Positions 34,204 to 43,187 of a stretch of DNA of 64,000 nucleotides are shown here, piece by piece (position 1 is the stretch's first letter; every line of letters starts with the position of its first letter). Source of the stretch: Caballeronia arvi (GTDB taxonomy: Bacteria; Pseudomonadota; Gammaproteobacteria; Burkholderiales; Burkholderiaceae); NCBI RefSeq assembly GCF_001544695.2, contig NZ_FCOM02000001.1, positions 434,001 to 498,000 on the forward strand, in the 5' to 3' direction. The position numbers and the translations under genes are program-made. The notes below the pieces were generated by a model. That model was not told the DNA's origin and ran no database searches. It was given only the letters and a program-made list of their open reading frames with translations.

Positions 34204-35544
34204 ATGACCTGGCATCAACGCATGATCTGGTCCGAGGGGCTGTTCCTCGAACCCCAGCATTTTCAGCAGCACGACCGCTTCATCGAGCATCTCGTGCGCT
34301 CGCATGCGCGCGCGACCGAGGCGTGGTCGTGGGGCTGGGCTGCCGTGATGCTCGACGAAATCGCGCTCGGGCTCGGCAAGATCGCGCTCGCGTCGGCGTT
34401 CGGCGTGCTGCCGGACGGCACCGCGTTCTCCTTTCCCGACGATGCGCCCGCGCCGCCGCCGCTCGACATCCCCGCCGGCACGCGCGATGAAATCGTGCTG
34501 CTGGCGCTGCCGCTCGCGCGCGCGGGCGCCAAGGAATTCGATGCCGACGGCAACACGGACAGCCGCATCGACGGCCTGCGCTTTCGCACGACCGACACCT
34601 CCGTCGCCGATGTGACGACGAGCACCGATCGCGTCGCGCAGATTCGCGTCGGCGCGCCGAACCTGCGCCTGATGCTCGCGCGCGACGCCACCGACGCCTT
34701 CGCGACCATCGGCCTCGCGCGCGTGCTCGAACGCCGCGCTGACAATCGCGTGCTGCTCGATCCCGGATACATCCCGCCGATGCTCCACGCGCACGCCGAT
34801 CCGCGCCTCTTCGGCTACGCGCAGGAGCTGGCCGGCCTCGTGCATCAGCATGCGGACCGGCTCGCGAGCCGGCTTGCGAATCCGGGGCGCGGCGGCGTCG
34901 CGGAAATCGCGGATTTTCTGCTGCTGCAAACGCTCAACCGCTTCGAGCCGCAGTACGCGCATCTGCTGCAAGTGCCGCTTCTGCATCCCGAACGGCTCTA
35001 TCAGACGACGCTCGCGCTCGCCGGCGATCTCGCCGCGTTCGACGAGCGCCGCCGAGTGCTCGCGTATCCGCCGTATCGCCACGACGATGTCGCCACGTCG
35101 TTCGAGCCGCTCATGCGCGACGTGCGGCAGCTCATCGGCATCGTGCGCGAACCGGATGCCGTCGCCATCGAATTGCAAAGCCGCAAGCCCGGCGTGCGCG
35201 TCGCCCGCATCGACGATCTGGCGCTCGTGAAGAGCGCGGGCTTCGTGCTCGCCGCGAACGCGCAGATGCCCGGCGAAACGCTGCGCACGCGCTTTCCCAC
35301 ACAGGTGAAGATCGCGCCCGCCGAAAAGCTGCGCGATCTCGTCAATCTCGCGCTGCCGGGCATCGGGCTGCGCGCGATGCCGGTCGCGCCGCGCCAGATT
35401 CCGTTTCACGCGGGCTTTTCGTACTTCGAACTGGATCGCGGCGGCGAGCTGTGGAAGGAATTGGAGCAGACCGGCAATCTGGCGATGTATATCGCCGGCG
35501 ACTTTCCCGCGCTCGAACTCGAATTCTGGGCGATCCGTCATTGA
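34204..35544 (+). CDS. tssK: TssK, T6SS baseplate-membrane complex adaptor
   Basis: TssK trimers link the baseplate to TssL/TssM and descend from phage receptor-binding proteins. The 446-aa product starts with the hallmark MTWHQRMIWSEGLFLEPQHFQQHDR. It also shows FRTTDTSVADV, PPMLHAHADPRLFGYAQELAGLVHQ, QTLNRFEPQYAHLLQ, HPERLYQTTLALAGDLA and the C-terminal PFHAGFSYFELDRGGELWKE. Length and order are standard. tssL follows after 21 nt. Confidence 0.96.
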   Translation: MTWHQRMIWSEGLFLEPQHFQQHDRFIEHLVRSHARATEAWSWGWAAVMLDEIALGLGKIALASAFGVLPDGTAFSFPDDAPAPPPLDIPAGTRDEIVLLALPLARAGAKEFDADGNTDSRIDGLRFRTTDTSVADVTTSTDRVAQIRVGAPNLRLMLARDATDAFATIGLARVLERRADNRVLLDPGYIPPMLHAHADPRLFGYAQELAGLVHQHADRLASRLANPGRGGVAEIADFLLLQTLNRFEPQYAHLLQVPLLHPERLYQTTLALAGDLAAFDERRRVLAYPPYRHDDVATSFEPLMRDVRQLIGIVREPDAVAIELQSRKPGVRVARIDDLALVKSAGFVLAANAQMPGETLRTRFPTQVKIAPAEKLRDLVNLALPGIGLRAMPVAPRQIPFHAGFSYFELDRGGELWKELEQTGNLAMYIAGDFPALELEFWAIRH

Positions 35545-35565
35545 AGAGCGAGGTCATCGGACACC

Positions 35566-36894
35566 ATGGCGCACGACGACGATCCCTTCGCAGGCTTCGA
35601 ATCCGATCAGACGATGATCAAGCCCAATCCCGGCGCGCGGCGTCGCAGCGCGGGCAGCGGCAGCACGGAAGGCGCGTATGCGGCGTCGGGTGCAACGGCG
35701 GCGTCGGCCGGTTCCGGTCAGCGGGCATTCGACACGGCCTTCGCGGGCGGCGGCGCGGTCAATCCGCTGGTCGCGGCGTGCGCCCCGCTGTTGCAGCTCG
35801 CGCCGCGCATCCGCACGATGAGCGCCTGCGCCGATCCCGCCGCGCTGCGCGACTCGCTCGCGGCGGGCGTGCGCCGCTTCGAGGACGAGGCGCGCGCGAA
35901 CGGCATCGCGTCGGAACAGGTGACGGCGGCGCGCTACATCGTCTGCACGATGCTCGACGAAGCCGCTTCCGGCACGCCGTGGGGCGCGGGCGTCTGGGCG
36001 CGGCAAAGCCTGCTCGTCACGTTTCACAACGAAGCGTGGGGTGGCGAGAAAGTCTTTCAGTTGCTCGCGCGGCTCGCGCAGAAGCCCGCGCAGCATCTGC
36101 ATCTGCTGGAACTGGCGAACATGGTGCTCGCGCTCGGCTTCGAGGGACGCTATCGCGTGGCCGCGCAAGGCCGGCAGACACTCGACGCGATCCGCGCGCG
36201 GCTGTATCAGCTGATCCGCAAGGAGCGCAGCGAGCCCGAGCGCGCGCTGTCGCCGCACTGGCAAGGCGTGCCGACGGCGCGGCGGCGCACGACCGACGTG
36301 CTGCCGGTCTGGGTCGTCGGCGCGTTCGCGCTGTTGCTGCTCGCAGCCGCCTGGCTCGCGATGAGCTTCCAGCTCGGCCGCGCATCCGACCCGGCGTTCG
36401 ATACGCTCGCGTCGATCCGCGCGGGCGCGCAGCGGCCGCTCGTCGTCACGCAGGCGGCGCGGCCGCGTCTCGCGGAATTTCTCGCGCAGGAAATCCGCGA
36501 TGGCCTCGTCGCCGTCGATGACCGCGTCGACCGCTCCGTCGTCACGCTGCATGGCGACAACGTCTTTCGACCCGGCAGCGCCGATGTCGCCGAACAAACG
36601 AAGCCGCTGATCGGGCGCATCGCGGCGGCGCTCAAGGCCGTGCCGGGCAACGTGCTCGTCACCGGCCACACCGACGACCGTCCGATCCGCTCGGCACGCT
36701 TTCCGTCGAACTGGGAGTTGTCGCAGGAACGCGCGGCGAACGTGCGCGATCTGCTCGCCGCGAGCGTCGCGCCCGAGCGCCTGAAAGCCGAAGGCAAAGG
36801 CGACGCCGATCCCGTCGCACCGAACGATTCGCCCGCCGGCCGCGCGCGCAATCGCCGTGTCGAGGTGACGCTGTTCGCGAAGCCGGGAAGCTGA
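35566..36894 (+). CDS. tssL: TssL, inner-membrane T6SS protein with C-terminal OmpA/MotB domain
   Basis: TssL is part of the trans-envelope complex. The 442-aa product begins with a Gly/Ser linker. A DotU/IcmH domain follows (about residues 60-240; NPLVAACAPLLQLAPRIR, ARYIVCTMLDEAASGTPWG, NEAWGGEKVF), then a single membrane segment (about 245-265; VWVVGAFALLLLAAAWLAM). The C-terminus is an OmpA-like peptidoglycan-binding domain (VLVTGHTDDRPIR, NWELSQERAANVRDLL, NRRVEVTLF). TssL with a fused OmpA domain anchors the machine to the cell wall. One base separates it from tssM. Confidence 0.95.
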   Translation: MAHDDDPFAGFESDQTMIKPNPGARRRSAGSGSTEGAYAASGATAASAGSGQRAFDTAFAGGGAVNPLVAACAPLLQLAPRIRTMSACADPAALRDSLAAGVRRFEDEARANGIASEQVTAARYIVCTMLDEAASGTPWGAGVWARQSLLVTFHNEAWGGEKVFQLLARLAQKPAQHLHLLELANMVLALGFEGRYRVAAQGRQTLDAIRARLYQLIRKERSEPERALSPHWQGVPTARRRTTDVLPVWVVGAFALLLLAAAWLAMSFQLGRASDPAFDTLASIRAGAQRPLVVTQAARPRLAEFLAQEIRDGLVAVDDRVDRSVVTLHGDNVFRPGSADVAEQTKPLIGRIAAALKAVPGNVLVTGHTDDRPIRSARFPSNWELSQERAANVRDLLAASVAPERLKAEGKGDADPVAPNDSPAGRARNRRVEVTLFAKPGS

Positions 36895-36895
36895 C

Positions 36896-39800
36896 ATGAA
36901 GAAGCTCTTCTCGATCCTGTTTCATCCGGTGCTGCTGCTGATCGTCGGCTTGCTGCTGGTTTCGGGCGCGATCTGGATCGCCGGGCCGCTCGTGTCGTTC
37001 GCGCGCACCTATCCGCTCGAATCGGCGACGGCGCGCTTCGTCGCGATCGGCTGTGTCGTGCTGCTGCTCGTGTTGCGGCGAATCTGGGTCGCGTGGCGTG
37101 CGCGGCGCACGCAGGCGGCGCTGTCGGCGGGACTTGCCGCGACCGTCGACGCGCCGCGCCGCGAGGCCGCGCCGCAGACCGCCGGCGAAGCCGAAGTCGC
37201 GACCCTCGGCAAGCGTTTCGACGAAGCGCTCGCCGTGCTGCGCGATGCGCGCCTCACGGCGTCGGGCAGAAAGCCCGGCTGGCGCGACTGGGTCACGATG
37301 TCCGGCCGGCAATATCTGTATCAGTTGCCGTGGTACATGTTCATCGGCGCGCCGGGCGCGGGCAAGACCACCGCGCTCGTGCATTCGGGCCTGCGCTTTC
37401 CGCTCGCCGAGCGTTTCGGCACCGACCGGATTCGCGGCGTCGGCGGCACGCGCAATTGCGACTGGTGGTTCACCGACGAAGCCGTGCTCATCGACACCGC
37501 CGGGCGCTATACGACGCAGGAAAGCGACCGCGACACCGATCAGACCGCGTGGCAAGGCTTTCTCGCGCTGCTGAAGAAGACGCGCCCGCGCCAGCCGATC
37601 AACGGCGTGCTACTGACGCTCGCCGTCCCCGATCTGCTCGCCGCGACGCCCGCGAGCACGGACGAGACGGCATCCACCTTGCGCGCGCGCATGCGCGAAT
37701 TGACGAAGGCGTTCGGCACGCGCTTTCCGGTCTATGTGCTCATCACGAAAACGGATCTGCTCGCGGGATTCACGGAGTTTTTCGCTGACATGCCGAAAGA
37801 AGAGCGCGCGCAGATCTTCGGTTTCACCTTCCCTTTCGATCCGAAGCACCCGCTCAGCGATGCGGAATTCCGCGCGCGCGTCGACGCCGAGCTGGACGCG
37901 CTCGAAGCGCGTCTGGTCGCGCGTCTGCCGGATCGCCTGAACGCCGAGAGCGGACTTGCGCAGCGCGCGGCGATCATGGGTTTTCCGCAGCAATTCGCGG
38001 CGATCCGGCCGTTGCTCGCCGACGCGTTGCGCGCGACCTTCGTGCAGTCGAAGCACGAGGACATGCCGCTTCTGCGCGGCGTCTACTTCACGAGCGGCAC
38101 GCAGGAAGGCACGCCGATCGATCGCGTGCTCGGCTCGCTTGCGCGCGCGTTGGGCATGGAGCGCGGCGTGCCGCCGCCGCGTCCGTCGAGCGGGCGCAGT
38201 TACTTCATCGAGCGGCTGTTGACGCAAGTCGTGTTCGCGGAACAAGGGCTCGCCGGATCGAATCTGCAATGGGCGCGCAGGCGTCATCTGTGGCGGCTGT
38301 GCGCCTATGCGGCGATCGCGGCCGTGACGGTCGGCGTGCTCGCGCTCTGGAGCACGAGCTATCTGCGCAACCGCGCGTATGTCGCGAACGTCGACCAGAG
38401 CGCGCGCGCGGCGAAGCAGGCGGTGGCGGGGACAACGGCGGCGGGCACGCAGCTCGTCGCGCTCCTGCCGCTCTTGTCGGCGGTGCGCCATCTCGCATCG
38501 ACGCCGCAGGTCGATGCCGCGCATCCGCCGATCGCGATGCAGTTTGGCCTGTGGCAAGGCGCGAAGCTCGACGCCGGCGCGACGGGCGCTTACGAGCGCC
38601 TGCTGACCGATCTGTTCCTGCCGAAGCTCGCGGCGCGCATCGAGGAACAGGCGCGCAGCGCGAGTCCCGCGAATGCCGGCTATGCGTATGAAGCGCTCAA
38701 GGCGTATCTGATGCTGAACCAGCCCGATCATCAGGATGCCGATGCGCTCAAGGCGTGGATTCTCACCGACTGGGACCGGTCGCTGCCGCGCGAAGTCGGC
38801 AACGAGGAACGCGCCGCGCTTAGCCGGCACCTCGATGCGCTGTTGGCGCGCGGCGTCGTGCATCCGAATCTGCCGTTCGACGAGCGGCTCGTCGCGCATC
38901 TGCGCGGCATGCTCGCCGCGAGCACGCTCGCGCAGCGCGTGTATGGGCGCGTGAAGCAGCAAGGCGTCGGCGCGGATTATCCGGAGTTCACCGTCGCGCA
39001 TGCGGGCGGGCCGAACGCATCGCTCGTCTTCACGCGTTCGAGCGGCGCGCCGCTCACGCGCGGCGTGCCGGGGCTTTATTCGTTCGACGGCTATCACAAG
39101 GCGTTCCTGAAAGCCGTCGATGAAACCGCCGCGCAGCTCGCCGCCGAAGAGCCGTGGGTGCTCGGCATCCGCGATCAGAGCGGGTTGCCGCGCGGCGATC
39201 CAGCCGCGATGCAGCGCCTCACCGAAGACGTGCGGCTGCTTTATTTGCAGGACTACGCGCGCATCTGGACGGAATTCCTCAACGATATCCGCATCGTGCA
39301 CGCGGACTCGCTGTCGCAATCGACGCAGATCGCGCGCATTCTTTCCGCGCCCGATTCGCCGCTCGCCGCGCTGTCGAAGGCGGCGTCGCGCGAAACGACG
39401 CTCGGCGCGAAGCCCGAAGGCGAAACGACCGTCGTCGATCGCGCCAACGACAAGATCGGCGCGGCGCGCGAAAGGCTGCTGAAGGTGATCCGCGGCTCCG
39501 ATCCGACGCAAATCGCGACGGTCGCGCCGGGCGCGCAGCTCGAGAGCATCGTCGATGACCGTTTTACCGGCCTGCGCGCGCTCGTCACGAGTCCGGGCGC
39601 GGGGCAGCCTGCGCCGATCACGCAGACGCTCGCCGTCATCAACGACGTCTACACGTATCTCAGCGCCACCGACGAAGCCTTGCAGCAGAAGACCGCGCCG
39701 CCGCCATCGGACGCGCCGGCGAAGCTGCGCGCGCTCGCGCCGCGCATGCCCGAGCCGATCCGCACCGCGCTGCTCGATCTCGGCAGCCAGGGCGCGGGGC

Positions 39801-40525
39801 AGGCGCAGCAGGCGCGGCGCGTGAATCTGTCGGCGGATCTGAAGGAGTCGATCTCGTCGTTCTGCAATCGCGCGGTGAGCGGGCGCTATCCGTTCGATCC
39901 GAATTCCGGGCGCGACGTGCTGCCCGAGGATTTCGGCACGCTGTTCGCGCCGGGCGGCAAGTTCGACGATTTCTTCCAGAAGAACCTGGCGCCCGACGTC
40001 GATGTCTCGGCGAAACCGTGGGCGTTCAAGAAATCGGATGCGTCGGCGTCGCAGATCAGCCCGGCCGGGCTCGCGCAGTTCGAGCGCGCGGCGACGATCC
40101 GCGGCGTGTTCTTTCGCGGCGGCGGCAAGGCGCCCGCGCTCGCGTTGCAGTTCAAGCCGCTCGACATGGACCCGACGATTCTCTCCTTCACGCTCGATGT
40201 CGACGGGCAGGTGCTCACCTACGCGCACGGCCCGCAGATCGCCACCGCGATCCAGTGGCCCGGCACGCGCGGCTCGCAACGCGTGAGCCTGCAACTGACG
40301 CCGCCGCCGACGAGCGGCGCGCGCAATCTCGTGTTCGAAGGCCCGTGGGCGCTCTTTCGCATGTTCGACCGGCTCGACGTGCAGCCGACCGAACAGCCCG
40401 AGCGCTTCATCGTCACGTTCGATGTCGAAGGGCGCAAGACGCGCTTCGAAGTGACGGCGAACAGCGTCGAGAATCCGTTCCGGCTCGCCGATCTGCGCGC
40501 GTTCTCCTGTCCGGAGCGGCTATGA
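36896..40525 (+). CDS. tssM: TssM/IcmF, inner-membrane scaffold of the T6SS
   Basis: TssM spans the inner membrane and contacts TssJ through its periplasmic part. The 1209-aa product has two N-terminal membrane segments (about residues 7-30 and 43-62), a cytoplasmic NTPase-like domain with an intact Walker A GAPGAGKTTALVHSG near residue 152 and DTAGRYTTQ, a third membrane segment (about 462-482; LCAYAAIAAVTVGVLALW) and a long periplasmic IcmF-related region ending with SVENPFRLADLRAFSCPERL. It overlaps tagF by 4 nt. Confidence 0.96.
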   Translation: MKKLFSILFHPVLLLIVGLLLVSGAIWIAGPLVSFARTYPLESATARFVAIGCVVLLLVLRRIWVAWRARRTQAALSAGLAATVDAPRREAAPQTAGEAEVATLGKRFDEALAVLRDARLTASGRKPGWRDWVTMSGRQYLYQLPWYMFIGAPGAGKTTALVHSGLRFPLAERFGTDRIRGVGGTRNCDWWFTDEAVLIDTAGRYTTQESDRDTDQTAWQGFLALLKKTRPRQPINGVLLTLAVPDLLAATPASTDETASTLRARMRELTKAFGTRFPVYVLITKTDLLAGFTEFFADMPKEERAQIFGFTFPFDPKHPLSDAEFRARVDAELDALEARLVARLPDRLNAESGLAQRAAIMGFPQQFAAIRPLLADALRATFVQSKHEDMPLLRGVYFTSGTQEGTPIDRVLGSLARALGMERGVPPPRPSSGRSYFIERLLTQVVFAEQGLAGSNLQWARRRHLWRLCAYAAIAAVTVGVLALWSTSYLRNRAYVANVDQSARAAKQAVAGTTAAGTQLVALLPLLSAVRHLASTPQVDAAHPPIAMQFGLWQGAKLDAGATGAYERLLTDLFLPKLAARIEEQARSASPANAGYAYEALKAYLMLNQPDHQDADALKAWILTDWDRSLPREVGNEERAALSRHLDALLARGVVHPNLPFDERLVAHLRGMLAASTLAQRVYGRVKQQGVGADYPEFTVAHAGGPNASLVFTRSSGAPLTRGVPGLYSFDGYHKAFLKAVDETAAQLAAEEPWVLGIRDQSGLPRGDPAAMQRLTEDVRLLYLQDYARIWTEFLNDIRIVHADSLSQSTQIARILSAPDSPLAALSKAASRETTLGAKPEGETTVVDRANDKIGAARERLLKVIRGSDPTQIATVAPGAQLESIVDDRFTGLRALVTSPGAGQPAPITQTLAVINDVYTYLSATDEALQQKTAPPPSDAPAKLRALAPRMPEPIRTALLDLGSQGAGQAQQARRVNLSADLKESISSFCNRAVSGRYPFDPNSGRDVLPEDFGTLFAPGGKFDDFFQKNLAPDVDVSAKPWAFKKSDASASQISPAGLAQFERAATIRGVFFRGGGKAPALALQFKPLDMDPTILSFTLDVDGQVLTYAHGPQIATAIQWPGTRGSQRVSLQLTPPPTSGARNLVFEGPWALFRMFDRLDVQPTEQPERFIVTFDVEGRKTRFEVTANSVENPFRLADLRAFSCPERL

Positions 40526-41292
40526 GCGATGCGGGAGACGACGCCCTGGCGGACGACGGCGCAGCGATCGCGGGCTGGTACGGCAAGCTGCCCTCGCTCG
40601 GCGATTTCGCGGCGCGAAGGCTCTCCGACGCGTTCGTCGCGCCGTGGGACGCGTGGCTCGCGCAGCGCGTCGCCGAAACGCAGCTCGCGCTCGGCGACGA
40701 ATGGCTGGCGCTCTATCTCACGTGCCCGGTGTGGCGCTTTTTCGCGATGCCGGGCGCGATCGCACCGACGCTCGGCGCGTGCTGGACGGGCGTCGTGATG
40801 GCGTCGGTGGATCGTGTCGGGCGGCATTTTCCGTTGACGATCGCGGCGTCGATGCCCGCGGCGCCATCGACGGGCGGCGAAGTCGCGGCGCTCTGGCGAT
40901 GGTTGGCGGCGATCGAAGGCGTGGCGCTCGCCGCGCTCGATTTCGATCACAGCATCGAGCGGCTCGACGCGCAGCTCGCGACGCTGCCGGTGCCGCAGCC
41001 CGTGCGCGCCGGCACGCGCGCCGCGGTGCTCCAGGAGCCGTGGATCGTGCAGTCGGCCGCGGCGCTGCCCGACGCGCTCGCCCGCACGCTTGCGCCGGTC
41101 TGGCAGACGGAGGTCTACGGCATGAGCATGTGGACATCGGCGCAGACGCCGCCAGACTCGAACGGCGCGAACGAAGGGGACGATGCCGCGGAAGCGCGGG
41201 ATTCGACGCCGCGCCCGTTCACCATCTGGCCCGTGTACGGCCTGCCCGACACGGCGCTCTTCACCACCCTGCTGCGGGACTGCGGATCATGA
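40522..41292 (+). CDS. tagF: TagF, T6SS-associated repressor of post-translational activation
   Basis: TagF blocks T6SS assembly until threonine phosphorylation or other cues relieve it. The 256-aa product contains the family core: GWYGKLPSLGDFAARRLSDAF, WDAWLAQRVAE, YLTCPVWRFFAMPGAIAP and MASVDRVGRHFPLTIAA. The C-terminal part ends PVYGLPDTALFTTLL. The 4-nt overlaps with tssM (upstream) and ppkA (downstream) indicate coupled translation. Confidence 0.93.
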   Translation: MSDAGDDALADDGAAIAGWYGKLPSLGDFAARRLSDAFVAPWDAWLAQRVAETQLALGDEWLALYLTCPVWRFFAMPGAIAPTLGACWTGVVMASVDRVGRHFPLTIAASMPAAPSTGGEVAALWRWLAAIEGVALAALDFDHSIERLDAQLATLPVPQPVRAGTRAAVLQEPWIVQSAAALPDALARTLAPVWQTEVYGMSMWTSAQTPPDSNGANEGDDAAEARDSTPRPFTIWPVYGLPDTALFTTLLRDCGS

Positions 41293-43154
41293 ATGCGACG
41301 GGCAGGCTTCCGGGCGGGGACGGCAGCACGACCGGCGGCAGCACGACCGGCAACAGCGGCAAGACCGAAAAGAATCCGGGCGATGTCGGCGACGAAGACA
41401 AGACGGTGATCGTCGGCGGCGGCGCGCGCGTGCCTTCATCGGCGATGGCGGCGATGGCGGGCATGAGCGCGCCCGACACCGCGCCGATGCACACCGTCCT
41501 GCCGCCCGGCACGCGCCTCGGCGAATTCGAGATCGTGCGGCTGATCGGCGAAGGCGGCTTCGGCATCGTCTATCTGGCGTTCGATACCTCGCTCGATCGC
41601 TATGTCGCGGTGAAGGAGTACATGCCGGCGGCGCTCGCATCGCGCGTCGGCGTGACGCAGGTTCAGGTCAAGTCCGAGCGCTACGAGCCGATGTTCCGCG
41701 CCGGCCTCAAGAGCTTCATCAACGACGAGGCGCGGCTGCTCGCGCGCTTCGATCATCAGTCGCTCGTGAAGGTGTATCGATTCTGGGAAGCCAACGGCAC
41801 CGCCTACATGGCGATGCCCTACTACAAGGGCGTGACGCTCAAAGAAGCGCTGCACGCGATGAAGAAGCCGCCCGACGAAGCCTGGCTGCGCGCGCTGCTC
41901 ACGCCGCTCATCGATGCGCTCGCGGTGCTGCACGCGTCCGACTGCTTCCATCGCGATATCGCGCCGGACAACATCATCTTGCTGGAAGGCAGTCATCGGC
42001 CGGTGCTGCTCGATTTCGGCGCGGCGCGGCGCGTGATCGGCGACATGACGCAGGCGCTCACGGTCATCCTCAAGCCGGGCTATGCGCCGATCGAGCAATA
42101 CGCCGAAGTGCCGTCGATGCGGCAAGGGCCGTGGACGGATCACTACGCGCTCGCCGCGCTCGTGTATTTCGCGGTGACCGGCAAGACGCCGCCGCCGTCG
42201 GTCGGGCGCGTGGTGAAGGACAGCTATCAGCCGCTCGCGAAACTGGCGGCGGGCCGCTATTCGGATCGCTTTCTGAAGGCGATCGATCATGCGCTCGCGG
42301 TGTCGCCCGCGCATCGGCCGCAGACGGACCGGCAGTTCGCGGCGGAACTCGGCATCTCGCTCGACGATGCGCCGGAATCGCACGTCAAGACTCGCGCGGG
42401 CGCGTCGGCGGGGCGCAGGCGCATTGGCTGGACGCTCGGCGTGGCGTGCGTGCTTGCGGCGGCGGCCACGCTCGGCTGGTTCGCGCCGCGCTTCGCCTCG
42501 CATGCGCCTGCGCCTGCGGGCGAGCGCGCCGCGAGTGCGCCGGTCCTGGCGTCCGTGGCTGAAACACCGGCATCGGTTGCTTCGGCGGTCGTGGCTCCGC
42601 CGTCCGCGCCGCCGCCCGCATTGCCGCCGTTCACGCCCGACGGCGAGTTCGCGCGCATCGTTTCGCTCGCCGATCCGTCGTTCCATGTCGAGGTGGAAGT
42701 GCCTCTGGCGCGCGCCGTCGTCGACAAGGATTTGCTGCGTTTCGCGCTCACGAGCAATCGCGAGGGCTACGTCTATGTGTTCGTCGTCGATCCGGCGAAT
42801 CAGTACTTGCAACTGTTTCCGAATGCGCTCGATCGCGATAACCGCATCGGCAAAAAGAAGCGTCTGGTGCTGCCGCGCCCGAACTGGCCGATGCAGGCGG
42901 GCGAGCCGGTCGGCGAGAACCATTTCATCGCGATCGTATCGGCGGCGCCGCGCGACTTTCCCGCGCTCGATCTCGTGCACGATGCCGTCTTCGCCAGTCT
43001 CTCGCCCGACGCGCAGCACGCGGCGGCGGCGCAGCGCACGCTGAGCGTGTCGCCGTTCGCGGGCGTGCCGTCGTGCGGCGACAAGGCGCCTTCGTGCCCC
43101 GTCGCGTATGGCGCGGCGGCGTTCAAAATCGACGTCGTCCGTTCGTCTAGATAG
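41289..43154 (+). CDS. ppkA: PpkA-type serine/threonine kinase with periplasmic DUF4384-like domain
   Basis: This kinase should activate T6SS by phosphorylating Fha. The 621-aa product has a Gly/Ser/Thr-rich N-terminus and a Hanks-type kinase domain (about 80-345): GEGGFG (87-92), Lys109 in VAVKEYM, catalytic HRDIAPDN (221-228) and DFG (242-244). One membrane segment follows (about 380-397; VACVLAAAATLGWF), then an Ala/Pro linker and a C-terminal domain with NREGYVYVFVVDPANQYLQLFPN typical of DUF4384. All catalytic residues are present. The true start is ATG 41289, overlapping the tagF stop; a much longer in-frame extension across tagF is a shadow. Confidence 0.94.
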   Translation: MNATGRLPGGDGSTTGGSTTGNSGKTEKNPGDVGDEDKTVIVGGGARVPSSAMAAMAGMSAPDTAPMHTVLPPGTRLGEFEIVRLIGEGGFGIVYLAFDTSLDRYVAVKEYMPAALASRVGVTQVQVKSERYEPMFRAGLKSFINDEARLLARFDHQSLVKVYRFWEANGTAYMAMPYYKGVTLKEALHAMKKPPDEAWLRALLTPLIDALAVLHASDCFHRDIAPDNIILLEGSHRPVLLDFGAARRVIGDMTQALTVILKPGYAPIEQYAEVPSMRQGPWTDHYALAALVYFAVTGKTPPPSVGRVVKDSYQPLAKLAAGRYSDRFLKAIDHALAVSPAHRPQTDRQFAAELGISLDDAPESHVKTRAGASAGRRRIGWTLGVACVLAAAATLGWFAPRFASHAPAPAGERAASAPVLASVAETPASVASAVVAPPSAPPPALPPFTPDGEFARIVSLADPSFHVEVEVPLARAVVDKDLLRFALTSNREGYVYVFVVDPANQYLQLFPNALDRDNRIGKKKRLVLPRPNWPMQAGEPVGENHFIAIVSAAPRDFPALDLVHDAVFASLSPDAQHAAAAQRTLSVSPFAGVPSCGDKAPSCPVAYGAAAFKIDVVRSSR

Positions 43155-43187
43155 CGCAATGCAACGCGGTCGCAAGACGAGGGCATC

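Noticed and set aside
40644..41288. Upstream extension of the kinase across tagF
   Set aside because: Low-complexity shadow of tagF; ATG 41289 overlaps the tagF stop in the usual way.
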